Assembly: GCF_900115615.1 (NCBI RefSeq)
Contig: NZ_FOXB01000005.1
Coordinates: 1 to 64,000 of the forward strand
Source of the DNA: Hydrogenimonas thermophila
GTDB taxonomy: Bacteria; Campylobacterota; Campylobacteria; Campylobacterales; Hydrogenimonadaceae
Reading direction: 5' to 3'
Length of the DNA: 64,000 nucleotides
Made by a program: the position numbers and the translations under genes. The notes under the pieces were generated by a model that saw nothing but the letters and a program-made list of their open reading frames with translations, ran no database searches and was not told the origin of the DNA. Positions 35,225-44,274 of the stretch are shown piece by piece; positions within the stretch are counted from its first letter, which is position 1; every line of letters begins with the position of its first letter.

Positions 35225-36240
35225 ATCTCTGCCTTGATTTTCATTATTTTAGATTTTACTTTTATAGATTTAAGGGTCAATATTTTTTCTAGATACTTCT
35301 TTATTTTTTCTGCATTTTTGTCATTATGCAAAGAGATCTCAATAGAGACTCTTTTATCTGAAAGTGTTAATTTTCTAATAAATTCATACTTTCTATTTAG
35401 TGGTATTCGAAGCAATTTTGAAAAGATTTGTCTCTTTGAAATAATTTCATCTTTTATTGATTCCAGTTTTTTTATACGTGCCCGACGCTGGTAGCCAGTT
35501 TTAGGAATGTTATAAGCTTCATATAAATTTTTATTTTCCAATACTAGTTTGTTATATGCTTTATAATATGTTGTATATTCAACTATATAAATTACAGCAG
35601 CAATAAAGAGAGCGGCAGATATTTTTAATATACTTGAACGATCAACGGAGAAAGGGAGTCTTTTTGATATGTAGATATTAGTAGCTTTATAATTTGAAGC
35701 AAGTTTTAAAAACTCATCTAATGATACACTATCTTCTATAAACTCAGAAGGTAATTTGCAGATAATGCCATTATCATTAACAAGAGAGTATCCGTTTTTT
35801 AGATCAACAGGTTTTTCTATTAGTTTTATAAAGCTTTGTATAAAGTAGAATCTTTTTATCTTAGTTAAGTCAATACCTATAGACTCTAGGTATTCAGCGA
35901 TCTTTTCTTCATCATATGCATAGATGTAAAACCATCCGCTCTCTTCTGCATATTCAGCAATATATTTATAGTTTCCATCTGGCAGACTGCCATCAAAAAT
36001 AGCAGGCAGCAGTTTTTTTGCTTCATGAACCTTTTTTACAGGTAACTGCTCTTTTTTTACCCAATAAAAAGATGTAGAGAGTATGAGTCCAGTACAATTT
36101 TGCAGAGATGAGTTGTTCATCCCTTTGTCTACAAATTTTAGGTTCTCTGAACTGGCTTTCTTTTTAAAAAATAGTTTTTGAATATTTGATTGAAGTTTTT
36201 TTAATATCATAATAAAATTCAGTTCTGCTCCAATTATCAT
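35221..36240 (-). CDS. gspL: Type II secretion GspL-like protein
   Basis: 339 residues. A cytoplasmic actin-like-fold region (about 40-200: LILSTSFYWVKKEQLPV, IAEYAEESGWFYIYAYDE, GYSLVNDNGIICKLP), one membrane helix (about 213-232), a coiled coil and a small periplasmic domain (about 290-339). This is GspL layout, a bridge between the ATPase GspE and the platform. Start uncertain: ATG 36240 and ATG 36210 both lie inside gspK and neither has a strong ribosome site, so translation is likely coupled. Confidence 0.75.
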   Translation of the reverse strand: MIIGAELNFIMILKKLQSNIQKLFFKKKASSENLKFVDKGMNNSSLQNCTGLILSTSFYWVKKEQLPVKKVHEAKKLLPAIFDGSLPDGNYKYIAEYAEESGWFYIYAYDEEKIAEYLESIGIDLTKIKRFYFIQSFIKLIEKPVDLKNGYSLVNDNGIICKLPSEFIEDSVSLDEFLKLASNYKATNIYISKRLPFSVDRSSILKISAALFIAAVIYIVEYTTYYKAYNKLVLENKNLYEAYNIPKTGYQRRARIKKLESIKDEIISKRQIFSKLLRIPLNRKYEFIRKLTLSDKRVSIEISLHNDKNAEKIKKYLEKILTLKSIKVKSKIMKIKAEI

Positions 36241-37084
36241 TATGTGTCAGTTCAATTGAACATTGCAAGAGTGGTACATATGTTTTTACTCCTGCTTTTG
36301 TTAGATCATTTTTTGCATTTCCAGATATTCCAGCATCTTCAAACTTTTCAACTGGAAATATGTCTCCTTTAGCTTTTAAATTTGCCAAACTACCAGAGTC
36401 AATTTCTGGTGAAATGGCTGCTACTAAAGTTGGATCAATATAATTAAAGTCGATCTCTTTATTTCTAAAACTAAAATATCTTTCCCACGGTATATTTAAA
36501 GCTCTATAATCTTCGCTTTTAAGCGCATAAAAACGAACAATTTTTTTAAAACGATCCATACTCTCTATAGGTCCTTGTTTGAACCATGGATCTTCTATCA
36601 CTATCTCTGTCTCAATATACCGTTCTAGCTCATCACTATCAATAGAGTCAGCTATAGTGCTAATAAGTTTTTCTGGATCTGCTATTTTTAATGAATTAAA
36701 TAGAGCAAAAACTATATCGTAGCATTTGTGAAACTCTGCTGAATCTATGTTTTTACCCAAACAATTTGGGTTAAATCCATAAGCTCCGCTTTTACAGTTC
36801 ATCTCTATGTGAATACCACTTTTTTCATCATTTAAAATAAGCGGAAGTGATGTCAGCATATATAGACCCAAAGAGTCATTAATATCTTTAGATTCAGATT
36901 TTAATATTGATTTTAAATCATTAAAAATCAGATTTGATTCAGTATAAAAGTTTGTTGCATTTACTTTACGCAGAAAGTATTCACTTTGTGTCATTATTGC
37001 AGTTACTGTTATGCCGAGTGCAACAATAAAAAAGAGTGTTATTAGCAAAACTACTGCAGGGCGATCTGATTTTTTTAATAACAA
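36164..37084 (-). CDS. gspK: Type II secretion GspK-like minor pseudopilin
   Basis: 306 residues. A basic N-terminus leads into a hydrophobic helix (about 10-30, AVVLLITLFFIVALGITVTA), then a large helical domain with the GspK-type SAM-like repeats (about 110-170 with DPEKLISTIADSIDSDE; LKAKGDIFPVEKFEDAGI). Like other GspK proteins it lacks the usual conserved Glu 5 context. Start is TTG 37084 with GGGAG six bases ahead and TATAAT at 37110-37115. It is the first gene of the operon gspK-L-M-N-C-D-E-I-J. Confidence 0.82.
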   Translation of the reverse strand: MLLKKSDRPAVVLLITLFFIVALGITVTAIMTQSEYFLRKVNATNFYTESNLIFNDLKSILKSESKDINDSLGLYMLTSLPLILNDEKSGIHIEMNCKSGAYGFNPNCLGKNIDSAEFHKCYDIVFALFNSLKIADPEKLISTIADSIDSDELERYIETEIVIEDPWFKQGPIESMDRFKKIVRFYALKSEDYRALNIPWERYFSFRNKEIDFNYIDPTLVAAISPEIDSGSLANLKAKGDIFPVEKFEDAGISGNAKNDLTKAGVKTYVPLLQCSIELTHNDNWSRTEFYYDIKKTSIKYSKTIF

Positions 37085-37109
37085 AAAAACTCCCTTTCTT
37101 ATTTACAAA

Positions 37110-37115
37110 ATTATA
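37110..37115 (-). promoter_or_regulatory. -10 box for the gsp operon
   Basis: TATAAT within TATGTTATAATTTTG on the minus strand, about 26 bases before the TTG start of gspK. Confidence 0.6.
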
Positions 37116-37165
37116 ACATATAAGGAAAGATGGTTTAACTTTTTGATTTTGAACATAATCTAAGA

Positions 37166-37171
37166 TATAAT
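37166..37171 (+). promoter_or_regulatory. -10 box for the PDC-sensor/hisH/hisA genes
   Basis: TATAAT in AAGATATAATTAC, 35 bases before ATG 37207, divergent from the gsp promoter. The first Shine-Dalgarno is TAAGG. Confidence 0.6.
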
Positions 37172-37206
37172 TACTTACTTTATCTCATAATTAAGGTAAT
37201 AATTCA

Positions 37207-38106
37207 ATGGTTATAAAAGAGATACAGCAGTTTAGTGAAATTAGACCTAAAGCACGGGCATATTTATGCTATCTGTTATCACGCAATATTCCTAACCGTA
37301 CTCCAGAAGTAACTTTAAATACAATAACCTCTGCCCTTAAAAAAATAAAAAAAGAGGTTAATGAGATCGATGCTTTTTATGTTTTGGATTCAAAGGGTCA
37401 ACAGGTTATAAACAATATTAGTACTAATAGTAGTTATCGCGTAGGTGAAGGTGAAAATCGTGCAGACCGTGCTTACTATTATCGTGCGGTAAGAGAAAAA
37501 AGATGTATTTTAACTGATCCTTATCCTTCTAGAATAGAAGGAAAGTTGGTTGTAACAGCTGCTTATCCGGTTTACAATGAAAAAGGTGTGCTTCAATATG
37601 TTGTATGTGCAGATATACCACTAGATAAGCTGCTTCATATGGTTCACCCCTCTTCTGGAGAGACAGCTTTTGGACGTTTTACAAAATATTGTTATGCAGC
37701 CTTTTCTGTAGCACTGTTTGGTGTAGCAGTTATTCTTTTTATTAATGGTGTTAAAAGTTTTATAGTAGCAGAGTTTAATATATTGCATATTGATATAAAA
37801 GAGATGTTTGAAGCAACCATTCTGCTAACTCTTTCACTTGCTATTTTTGATTTGGTAAAAGCCATCTTTGAAGAGGAAGTGCTTGGGCAGCATAGGAAAG
37901 GCGAGGCAGACGATATACATAAAACAATGGTTCGCTTTTTAGGCTCAATTATTATAGCACTGGCTATAGAAGCATTGATGCTAGTCTTTAAATTCGCTAT
38001 AATCGACCCTGAAAAATTGGTATATGCTGTTTACTTGATTGCCGGTGTAACAATGCTTCTTTTTGGGCTTTCATTTTATTTAAAAAGTATCAGAAAAGAG
38101 CGATAA
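37207..38106 (+). CDS. PDC/Cache-type sensor domain fused to a four-helix membrane domain
   Basis: 299 residues. Residues about 15-150 match the PDC (Cache) pattern: INDAFYVLD-like EIDAFYVLDSKGQQV, RVGEGENRADRAYYYRAV, ILTDPYPSRIEGKLVVTAAYPVYNEKG and a closing CADIPLD; the stretches are listed separately. Four hydrophobic helices follow (about 163-185, 205-222, 240-262, 270-290). PDC domains usually lie outside the cell between two helices. Here no helix precedes the domain, so it may be cytoplasmic. No output domain. Conserved in Campylobacterota as far as I know; ligand unknown. Followed by hisH after 13 bases. Confidence 0.78.
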   Translation: MVIKEIQQFSEIRPKARAYLCYLLSRNIPNRTPEVTLNTITSALKKIKKEVNEIDAFYVLDSKGQQVINNISTNSSYRVGEGENRADRAYYYRAVREKRCILTDPYPSRIEGKLVVTAAYPVYNEKGVLQYVVCADIPLDKLLHMVHPSSGETAFGRFTKYCYAAFSVALFGVAVILFINGVKSFIVAEFNILHIDIKEMFEATILLTLSLAIFDLVKAIFEEEVLGQHRKGEADDIHKTMVRFLGSIIIALAIEALMLVFKFAIIDPEKLVYAVYLIAGVTMLLFGLSFYLKSIRKER

Positions 38107-38119
38107 TTAAAGAGAGTTT

Positions 38120-38731
38120 ATGATAGCAATAATTGATTATAATATGGGAAATCTAGCCAGTGTTCAAAATGCATTGGCAAAAATTGGAGCTGAGTCTAAA
38201 GTTGTTTCAGAACCTAATGATGTAAAAAATTATGACAAAGTTTTGCTTCCAGGAGTAGGGGCTTTTGGCGATGCAATGGAGCATTTGCGTCAAAATGGAA
38301 TGGATGAAGCAGTTAAAGAGTTTGCTAAAAGCGGTAAACCAATGCTTGGAATATGTTTGGGAATGCAGCTTCTTTTTTCAAAAAGTTTAGAGTTTGGAGA
38401 GCATAAAGGGCTTAACCTTATTCCAGGTCAAGTTGTACCGTTTAATGATAATATGTTTAATAAACCTCATAAAGTCCCACATATGGGTTGGAATGAGCTT
38501 TTTGTACAGAAAGATACGCCTATATTTAGAAATTTACCAAAAGAGTTTTATCTATATTTTGTACACTCTTTTCATGCAGTAACTACAGATGAGTATGCCA
38601 TAGGTAAAACGTGGTATGGATATGAGTTTGTAAGTGCTGTCCAAAATGGTAATATTTTTGGTATTCAGCCGCACCCTGAAAAGTCTCATGAGAATGGATT
38701 AGAGATATTGAGTAACTTTGTACAGATGTAA
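38120..38731 (+). CDS. hisH: Imidazole glycerol phosphate synthase, glutamine amidotransferase subunit
   Basis: 203 residues, type I glutaminase that supplies ammonia to HisF in histidine biosynthesis. Nucleophile Cys in MLGICLGMQLLF, His-Glu in QPHPEKSHENG, oxyanion region LPGVGAFGDAM. Length is standard. Close spacing (13 and 21 bases) to the genes on either side suggests co-transcription with hisA. hisF is not in the window. Confidence 0.96.
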   Translation: MIAIIDYNMGNLASVQNALAKIGAESKVVSEPNDVKNYDKVLLPGVGAFGDAMEHLRQNGMDEAVKEFAKSGKPMLGICLGMQLLFSKSLEFGEHKGLNLIPGQVVPFNDNMFNKPHKVPHMGWNELFVQKDTPIFRNLPKEFYLYFVHSFHAVTTDEYAIGKTWYGYEFVSAVQNGNIFGIQPHPEKSHENGLEILSNFVQM

Positions 38732-38752
38732 AATAAATGATGGAGAATTTTA

Positions 38753-39460
38753 ATGGAGATATTGCCTGCAATAGATTTAAAGGATGGCAAAGCTGTTCGT
38801 CTAACAAAAGGCTTGATGGATAGTGCTAAAATTTACAGTGATGAGCCTTGGCAGTTAGCTAAAACATTTGAAGATATGGGTTCTAAATGGCTACATATAG
38901 TTGATCTTAACGGTGCATTTGCAGGAGAACCAAAAAATCTAGAACAGATTGAAAAAATTAGAGAAAATACCTCTTTAAAAATAGAACTTGGTGGTGGCAT
39001 TAGAGATGAAGATACAATAAAACGTTATCTTGAGTTAGGAATTGATCGACTAATCTTAGGCTCAATTGCTGTCAAAAATCCTGATTTTGTTAAAGAGATG
39101 GCTGCAAAGTATCCTATAGCTGTTGGAATTGATGCAATTGATGGATATGTTGCAGTGGAAGGGTGGGCAGAAGTTAGTGAAATGAAGGCTACTGAGCTTG
39201 CAAAAGCTTTTGCTGACTGCGGTGTTGAAGCAATTATTTGCACTGATGTAGGAAGAGATGGTACACTTTCTGGAATAAATGTCGATTTTACTATAAGCAT
39301 TGCCGAGGCAAGTGGTATAGATACTATTGCAAGTGGTGGTCTAAAGAGTATTAATGATATATTGGTACTGAAAAATACTGGCAAAGTTGCTGGTGTAATT
39401 GTTGGCAAAGCTTTTTATGAAGGATTGATTGATTTAGGTGAGGCCTTTAAACTTGTTTAA
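38753..39460 (+). CDS. hisA: Phosphoribosylformimino-5-aminoimidazole carboxamide ribotide isomerase
   Basis: 235 residues, (beta/alpha)8 barrel of histidine synthesis, isomerising ProFAR to PRFAR, the HisF/HisH substrate. Signatures: [15 protein letters not shown] (catalytic Asp 8), [24 protein letters not shown] (second catalytic Asp), [11 protein letters not shown]. Start ATG 38753 with GGAG. Directly follows hisH. Confidence 0.96.
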   Translation: MEILPAIDLKDGKAVRLTKGLMDSAKIYSDEPWQLAKTFEDMGSKWLHIVDLNGAFAGEPKNLEQIEKIRENTSLKIELGGGIRDEDTIKRYLELGIDRLILGSIAVKNPDFVKEMAAKYPIAVGIDAIDGYVAVEGWAEVSEMKATELAKAFADCGVEAIICTDVGRDGTLSGINVDFTISIAEASGIDTIASGGLKSINDILVLKNTGKVAGVIVGKAFYEGLIDLGEAFKLV

Positions 39461-39520
39461 ATGAGCTGAGTGTTAAAATTGAGCAATATATTCTACAAAC
39501 TTAGATAAGAAGGATTTGCA

Positions 39521-39898
39521 TTGAAAATCATGGTTGTTGACGACAGTTCTACAATGCGACGTATTATTAAAAATACATTAGGACGATTAGGGTATAAAGA
39601 TCTTCTGGAAGCAGAAGATGGAGTTCAAGCTTGGGAATTGATGCAAGAGCATAAAGATGAAATAGGCGTATTGATTACAGACTGGAATATGCCTAATATG
39701 AATGGACTTGAATTAGTAAAAAAAGTACGTGGAGATGGCTCTTTTGAAGATATTCCTATTATTATGGTTACAACTGAAGGTGGTAAAGGAGAGGTTATTA
39801 CTGCACTTAAAGCAGGAGTAAATAACTATATTGTTAAACCTTTTACTCCTCAAGTTTTAAAAGAGAAGCTTGAAGCCGTTCTTGGCGTAAATGATTGA
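39521..39898 (+). CDS. cheY: Chemotaxis response regulator CheY
   Basis: 125 residues, single receiver domain. Acid pocket D7 and D8, phosphoacceptor D54 (ITDWNMP), T84/T85 and K106 (IVKPFTP). It carries the chemotaxis signal from CheA to the flagellar switch. Start is TTG 39521 with AGAAGGA six bases ahead; no ATG fits better. The stop codon overlaps the prmA ATG (TGATG). In Campylobacter cheY also heads a cheY-prmA-ftsH cluster. Confidence 0.96.
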   Translation: MKIMVVDDSSTMRRIIKNTLGRLGYKDLLEAEDGVQAWELMQEHKDEIGVLITDWNMPNMNGLELVKKVRGDGSFEDIPIIMVTTEGGKGEVITALKAGVNNYIVKPFTPQVLKEKLEAVLGVND

Positions 39899-40728
39899 TG
39901 CAGGGCACCTATACAGAGCTGACGGTTACTCCGTCAGCGCATTTAGAACTCTTTTTAGATTTTCTACAGACTATTTTTCCAGACACTATTGAGATTACTG
40001 AAAATTCACTGATTATTAGATCTGAAGAGAGGCTGGATGATGTTATATGGGGAGTGCAACAGTTTGCAGAAGCACTTTCTAAGCAGTTTGGAAAAGAAAT
40101 CAGTGTAAAAACTGTAACTGAGTCTAAAGAGAATATAGATTGGATCTCTAAATATCGGGAAGCAATTCGTCCTGTTGAAGTGGGTGATTTTTATGTATAT
40201 CCAAGCTGGGAAGCACCAAAAGATGGAAAAAGAAATATAATGATTGATCCTGCATTGGCATTTGGCTCAGGTCACCATGAAACTACTGCCAGCTGTCTGC
40301 AAGCAATAAATAAATATGTAAAAGAGAAAGATACGTTTTTAGATGTTGGCTGTGGTAGCGGGATACTTGGTATTGCTGCATCAATGTCTGGTGCAATAGT
40401 AGATGCTTGTGATACAGATCCTTTAGCTGTTGAAAATGCACAGAAAAATTTTGCTCTAAATAATCAATCTATACGTAATATATGGGAAGGTTCAGCTCCT
40501 GCTGCAAAAGAGCAGTATGATGTTGTAGCCGCAAATATAGTAGCTGATGTATTGCGTATGATTGCAAAAGACTTAAAAAAATGTACTAAAGATAATGGAT
40601 TATTGATACTTTCAGGAATACTTGATACAAAAGAGAGTTCTATTGAGGAAGTTTTTTCTGAACTTGAACTCATAGAGACAATCGCCAAAAATGAGTGGCG
40701 AACCAAAATTTATAGAAAACAAGGATAA
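39898..40728 (+). CDS. prmA: Ribosomal protein L11 methyltransferase
   Basis: 276 residues from the ATG that overlaps the cheY stop. A class I SAM methyltransferase: FLDVGCGSGILGIAA (motif I), DACDTDPLAVENA (motif II), AANIVADVLR (catalytic region with the PrmA Asn), preceded by LAFGSGHHETT, typical of PrmA. It trimethylates ribosomal protein L11. Two bases separate it from ftsH. Confidence 0.94.
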   Translation: MQGTYTELTVTPSAHLELFLDFLQTIFPDTIEITENSLIIRSEERLDDVIWGVQQFAEALSKQFGKEISVKTVTESKENIDWISKYREAIRPVEVGDFYVYPSWEAPKDGKRNIMIDPALAFGSGHHETTASCLQAINKYVKEKDTFLDVGCGSGILGIAASMSGAIVDACDTDPLAVENAQKNFALNNQSIRNIWEGSAPAAKEQYDVVAANIVADVLRMIAKDLKKCTKDNGLLILSGILDTKESSIEEVFSELELIETIAKNEWRTKIYRKQG

Positions 40729-40730
40729 AA

Positions 40731-42734
40731 ATGGCGGACAACAATCCAAAAAAAGATCCAGATAACCAGAATTTTTTCAATAAAAATCCTCTGCTTACAT
40801 TTGCGATCTTTTCTCTGCTTATCATAATACTTTTTAAAAGTTTTATAGGAACACAAGAGGGGCAGTTTGGTTCTCAAAATCAGACTGCATTTGGAGCGGC
40901 ACCTGTTACACAAACAAAGACTATTCCGTATAGCGATCTTAAAAAGATGATCAAAGAGGGACGAATAAAATATGTCTCAATTGGTCAGACATTAATAAAA
41001 GCAGTTTCAAATGAGGGTGGATTTAAGATCCTCTATATTGCTAAAAAAGTTGGTGAAGACAATACTCTTATTCCTTTACTTGATAAGATGGGTGTTGAGT
41101 ACAGCGGATACTCAGAAAGTAACTGGCTTGGAGAGGTACTTTTTGGCTGGGTACTTCCAATACTCATCTTTTTTGGTATCTGGATGTTCCTTGCAAGCCG
41201 TATGCAAAAAAGCATGGGTGGCGGAATTTTAGGAATGGGCAGTGCCAAAAAACTGGTAAATGCAGAAAAGCCTAATGTCAAATTTGATGATGTTGCCGGT
41301 GTAGAAGAGGCAAAAGAAGAGGTAATGGAGATAGTTGAGTTTCTTAAATTTCCTGAGCGTTACATTAGGCTTGGAGCAAAAATTCCTAAAGGAGTTTTAC
41401 TTGTAGGACCTCCGGGAACTGGTAAGACACTTCTAGCAAAAGCTGTAGCAGGGGAAGCTGATGTTCCATTCTTCTCTGTAAGTGGATCAAGTTTTATTGA
41501 AATGTTTGTAGGAGTTGGTGCTGCAAGAGTACGTGACTTGTTTGAACAGGCAAAAAAAGATGCTCCGGCTATTATTTTTATAGATGAGATTGATGCTATT
41601 GGTAAAAGTCGTGCTGCAAATGGTCAAATAGGTGGTAATGATGAGCGTGAACAGACGCTTAATCAGCTTTTAGCTGAAATGGATGGATTTAGTTCAGATA
41701 CACCTATTATAGTATTAGCGGCTACAAACCGCCCTGAAGTTCTTGATCCTGCGCTACTCCGTCCTGGACGTTTTGACCGTCAGGTTCTTGTAGATAAACC
41801 TGATTTTGAGGGACGAATTAAGATTTTAAAAGTACATGTTAAACATATAAAAATGTCTGAAGATACAAGTATTGAAGAGATTGCAAGACTTACTGCCGGA
41901 TTGGCTGGTGCTGACCTTGCAAATATAGTTAATGAAGCTGCTTTGCTTGCAGGACGAAAAAATAAAGATCAAGTAGAGCAAGAAGATTTTATTGAAGCAG
42001 TAGAGAGAGCAATTGCTGGTCTTGAGAAGAAGTCTAGACGAATTTCACCAAAAGAGAAGCATATAGTTGCATACCATGAGAGTGGTCATGCATTGATTGC
42101 TGAAACAACACCTGGTGCAAAGAGTGTCTCTAAAGTCTCAATAATTCCTCGTGGTCTTGCTGCATTGGGGTATACTCTAAATACACCTGAAGAGAATAAA
42201 TATTTGATGCAAAAACATGAATTGATTGCTGAAGTAGATACTCTTCTTGGTGGTAGAGCTGCTGAAGAGGTCTTTATAAAAGAGATTTCAACTGGTGCAA
42301 GCAATGACTTGGAGAGAGCTACAGATATTGTAAAAGCTATGGTAAGTCTTTATGGTATGAGTGATGTAGCTGGACTGATGGTTCTTGAAAAACAGACAAA
42401 CCTCTTCCTTGGTAATGGAATGAGTCAAAAAGATTACAGCGACAAAACTGCCGAGGGAGTAGATGAGTTTATTAAAAACTTTCTTGATGAGCGTTATAAG
42501 CATGTAGTGAATAGACTTAAAGAGTACTCTGAAGCAATAGAGGAAATTGTTAAAGAGTTATTTAAAGCAGAAACTATTGAAGGTACAAAAGTTCGTGAAA
42601 TAATCAGTGAGTTTGAAAAAAAAGAGGGGATTCCTACAAAACTGGTTGCGAACAAAGAGAGTTTGAAAGATGAACTTCTTGAAAAAGATCAGGGTGAAGA
42701 TGATGAAAAGGGTGATGATAAGAGGGATAAATAA
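40731..42734 (+). CDS. ftsH: ATP-dependent zinc metalloprotease FtsH
   Basis: 667 residues. Two membrane helices (about 22-40 and 135-154) flank a small periplasmic domain. AAA+ domain: Walker A GPPGTGKT (226-233), Walker [23 protein letters not shown]. The protease has HESGH (449-453) with the third zinc ligand Asp in the usual SNDLERAT region. It degrades membrane and regulatory proteins at the inner membrane. The C-terminal tail is charged ([17 protein letters not shown]). The stop overlaps the next start by one base (TAATG). Confidence 0.97.
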   Translation: MADNNPKKDPDNQNFFNKNPLLTFAIFSLLIIILFKSFIGTQEGQFGSQNQTAFGAAPVTQTKTIPYSDLKKMIKEGRIKYVSIGQTLIKAVSNEGGFKILYIAKKVGEDNTLIPLLDKMGVEYSGYSESNWLGEVLFGWVLPILIFFGIWMFLASRMQKSMGGGILGMGSAKKLVNAEKPNVKFDDVAGVEEAKEEVMEIVEFLKFPERYIRLGAKIPKGVLLVGPPGTGKTLLAKAVAGEADVPFFSVSGSSFIEMFVGVGAARVRDLFEQAKKDAPAIIFIDEIDAIGKSRAANGQIGGNDEREQTLNQLLAEMDGFSSDTPIIVLAATNRPEVLDPALLRPGRFDRQVLVDKPDFEGRIKILKVHVKHIKMSEDTSIEEIARLTAGLAGADLANIVNEAALLAGRKNKDQVEQEDFIEAVERAIAGLEKKSRRISPKEKHIVAYHESGHALIAETTPGAKSVSKVSIIPRGLAALGYTLNTPEENKYLMQKHELIAEVDTLLGGRAAEEVFIKEISTGASNDLERATDIVKAMVSLYGMSDVAGLMVLEKQTNLFLGNGMSQKDYSDKTAEGVDEFIKNFLDERYKHVVNRLKEYSEAIEEIVKELFKAETIEGTKVREIISEFEKKEGIPTKLVANKESLKDELLEKDQGEDDEKGDDKRDK

Positions 42735-43363
42735 TGACTAAAAACGGCTTTTTCCTCCCAAATGGGTGGCAATTTCTTATACCATTATGGGGTATAACTT
42801 TAGTTATTCTGATTTTTAGTGATGAAGTAATTTTAAATCTATTTTTGCTGGCTATTAGTTTTATAGCCGGCTATATTTTTTATATACCTGAGCGCACTCC
42901 TTTTGAAACATCTTCTTCAGCTGTTATTGCACCAGTGGATGGTGTTGTAAGCAAAGTAAATCAGGTTAATGGAAAGACAGTTATTACAATTGAAAAGAGT
43001 CTATTCGGCTCAAGTGCTGTTCGTGCTCCTGTCAATGGTTCAGTTATGGTAAAAGATATAAGACGAGGAATTTTTCTTGATAAGTTAGATCCTAAAGCTA
43101 AAGATTTAAATGAACAAGCAACTATCTCTTATCAATGGGGAGATGATATTGTAAATATATCTCTTAAATGTGGCTTTTACTCTTGGGGACTTGCATCTTT
43201 TTCACAAAAAGAGAGAGTTCTTGCCGGAGAATTTCAATTACAGATGAGTGATGGTGTAATAGAGATAGAGTTACCTGAAAATGTAAAAACTGAAGTATCT
43301 TTTGGTGATAAAGTATTAGGCGGATATTCTGTTATAGCTTACGGACGAGATGACATCGCGTAA
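42734..43363 (+). CDS. psd: Phosphatidylserine decarboxylase-like protein, possibly not self-cleaving
   Basis: 209 residues with N-terminal membrane helices (about 14-48) and a Psd-like beta domain: VIAPVDGVVSKV, VRAPVNGSVM, and a C-terminal GDKVLGGYSVIAYG. Psd makes phosphatidylethanolamine after cutting itself at a Gly-Ser (or LGST) to form a pyruvoyl group just before the last conserved strand. Here that place reads QMSDGVIEIELP (Ser 172 displaced), and the only GSS is at 92-94. It may be an inactive or divergent member. The neighbour pssA makes the Psd substrate, and the same pair follows ftsH in Campylobacter. Confidence 0.8.
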   Translation: MTKNGFFLPNGWQFLIPLWGITLVILIFSDEVILNLFLLAISFIAGYIFYIPERTPFETSSSAVIAPVDGVVSKVNQVNGKTVITIEKSLFGSSAVRAPVNGSVMVKDIRRGIFLDKLDPKAKDLNEQATISYQWGDDIVNISLKCGFYSWGLASFSQKERVLAGEFQLQMSDGVIEIELPENVKTEVSFGDKVLGGYSVIAYGRDDIA

Positions 43364-44075
43364 TTTTCAGATTATTTATCTGCTCCCAAATCTCTTTACT
43401 GCAGCATCAATTTTTACAGCTGTAATATCGATTACAGCTGCTATTAATGGAGATTTTGAAAAGTCTGCTTGGTTGATTTTTCTTTCGCTTGTATTTGATG
43501 GTTTAGATGGTAGAATTGCCAGACTAACGCATACAACCAGTAAATTTGGTGTTGAGTTTGACTCACTTGCCGATATAGTCGCATTTGGTGTTGCTCCTGC
43601 TATGCTTCTATACTTTTATGTTGGACAAGATTATGGCAAGTTTGGTACTCTTGTGATGGCACTTTTTATAATTTTTGGTGCAATCAGACTTGCCCGATTT
43701 AATGTAATGAGTCCAAATGTTGATCCTACCGTATTCATAGGTATTCCTATTCCAACTGCTGCTATATTTGTATCGATTTGGGTTTTAATGTTTCTAAGAT
43801 ATGACTCACTGAATAATTATAACTGGCTTCTTCTTGTTGGAACACTTTTTATTTCATTATTGATGGTAAGCAATATTAGGTATCCAAGTTTTAAAAAGAT
43901 AAATTTAAAAAAACCAATGCTGACAAAGATTCTAATTGCACTAATTAGTTTTTCATCTTTGATGTATCTATATCCTGTTGAAGGTTTTACGCTAATCGTT
44001 ACACTCTATATGTTGTGGGGAGTTGTAAGAGCTGTTTATACTCTTGCTAGAAAAAAGCTGCCTTTGCATTCTTGA
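43350..44075 (+). CDS. pssA: CDP-diacylglycerol-serine O-phosphatidyltransferase
   Basis: 241 residues, membrane enzyme of phosphatidylserine synthesis. It has the CDP-alcohol phosphotransferase signature DGLDGRIARL with GVEFDSLAD (D-G-x2-x-G..A-R..G..D..D spacing) and about seven helices. It overlaps the psd-like gene by 14 bases and is the last gene of the cheY-prmA-ftsH-psd-pssA run. Confidence 0.95.
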   Translation: MTSRNFQIIYLLPNLFTAASIFTAVISITAAINGDFEKSAWLIFLSLVFDGLDGRIARLTHTTSKFGVEFDSLADIVAFGVAPAMLLYFYVGQDYGKFGTLVMALFIIFGAIRLARFNVMSPNVDPTVFIGIPIPTAAIFVSIWVLMFLRYDSLNNYNWLLLVGTLFISLLMVSNIRYPSFKKINLKKPMLTKILIALISFSSLMYLYPVEGFTLIVTLYMLWGVVRAVYTLARKKLPLHS

Positions 44076-44086
44076 TCCTGTTATGC

Positions 44087-44104
44087 TATATTATATGGTA
44101 TACT
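44087..44104 (+). promoter_or_regulatory. Likely promoter of the leader ORF and leuA
   Basis: Two overlapping -10-like boxes, TATATT (44087-44092) and TATACT (44099-44104, in GGTATACTT), 11 bases past the pssA stop. Either would start the transcript shortly before the leader Shine-Dalgarno. Confidence 0.4.
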
Positions 44105-44130
44105 TACAAGATTTAAAAAGAGGAGACATT

Positions 44131-44220
44131 ATGTTTGGAACCGACATAGGTCGGATCAAAGCGATCAAATACTTACCTAAAATAGAGATTAAAAACACAC
44201 TTCTGCACCTCTTCTTCTAA
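44131..44220 (+). CDS. 29-residue leader peptide upstream of leuA
   Basis: ATG 44131 has a perfect AAGAGGAG ribosome site and the frame closes at TAA 44220, 54 bases before leuA. The peptide MFGTDIGRIKAIKYLPKIEI continues with KNTLLHLFF. It holds five Ile and four Leu, with three Leu codons in the last five positions before Phe-Phe-stop. Such small ORFs ahead of leuA usually sense leucyl-tRNA supply by ribosome stalling. I see no classic attenuator terminator after it, so control might work by translation coupling or Rho. A short dyad, CCGAC-ATAG-GTCGG, lies within codons 4-8. Too short for usual gene calling. Confidence 0.65.
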   Translation: MFGTDIGRIKAIKYLPKIEIKNTLLHLFF

Positions 44221-44274
44221 TACCAATTTTTTAAAATACTATTTTCATACAAAAAAATAACTCAAGGATATACA

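Noticed and set aside
29177-37084. Reading this cluster as a type IV pilus
   Set aside because: GspC-like PDZ protein, GspK-like pseudopilin, GspL/M/N-like proteins and the single ATPase with secretin fit type II secretion better; no PilT, PilC or PilM is present.
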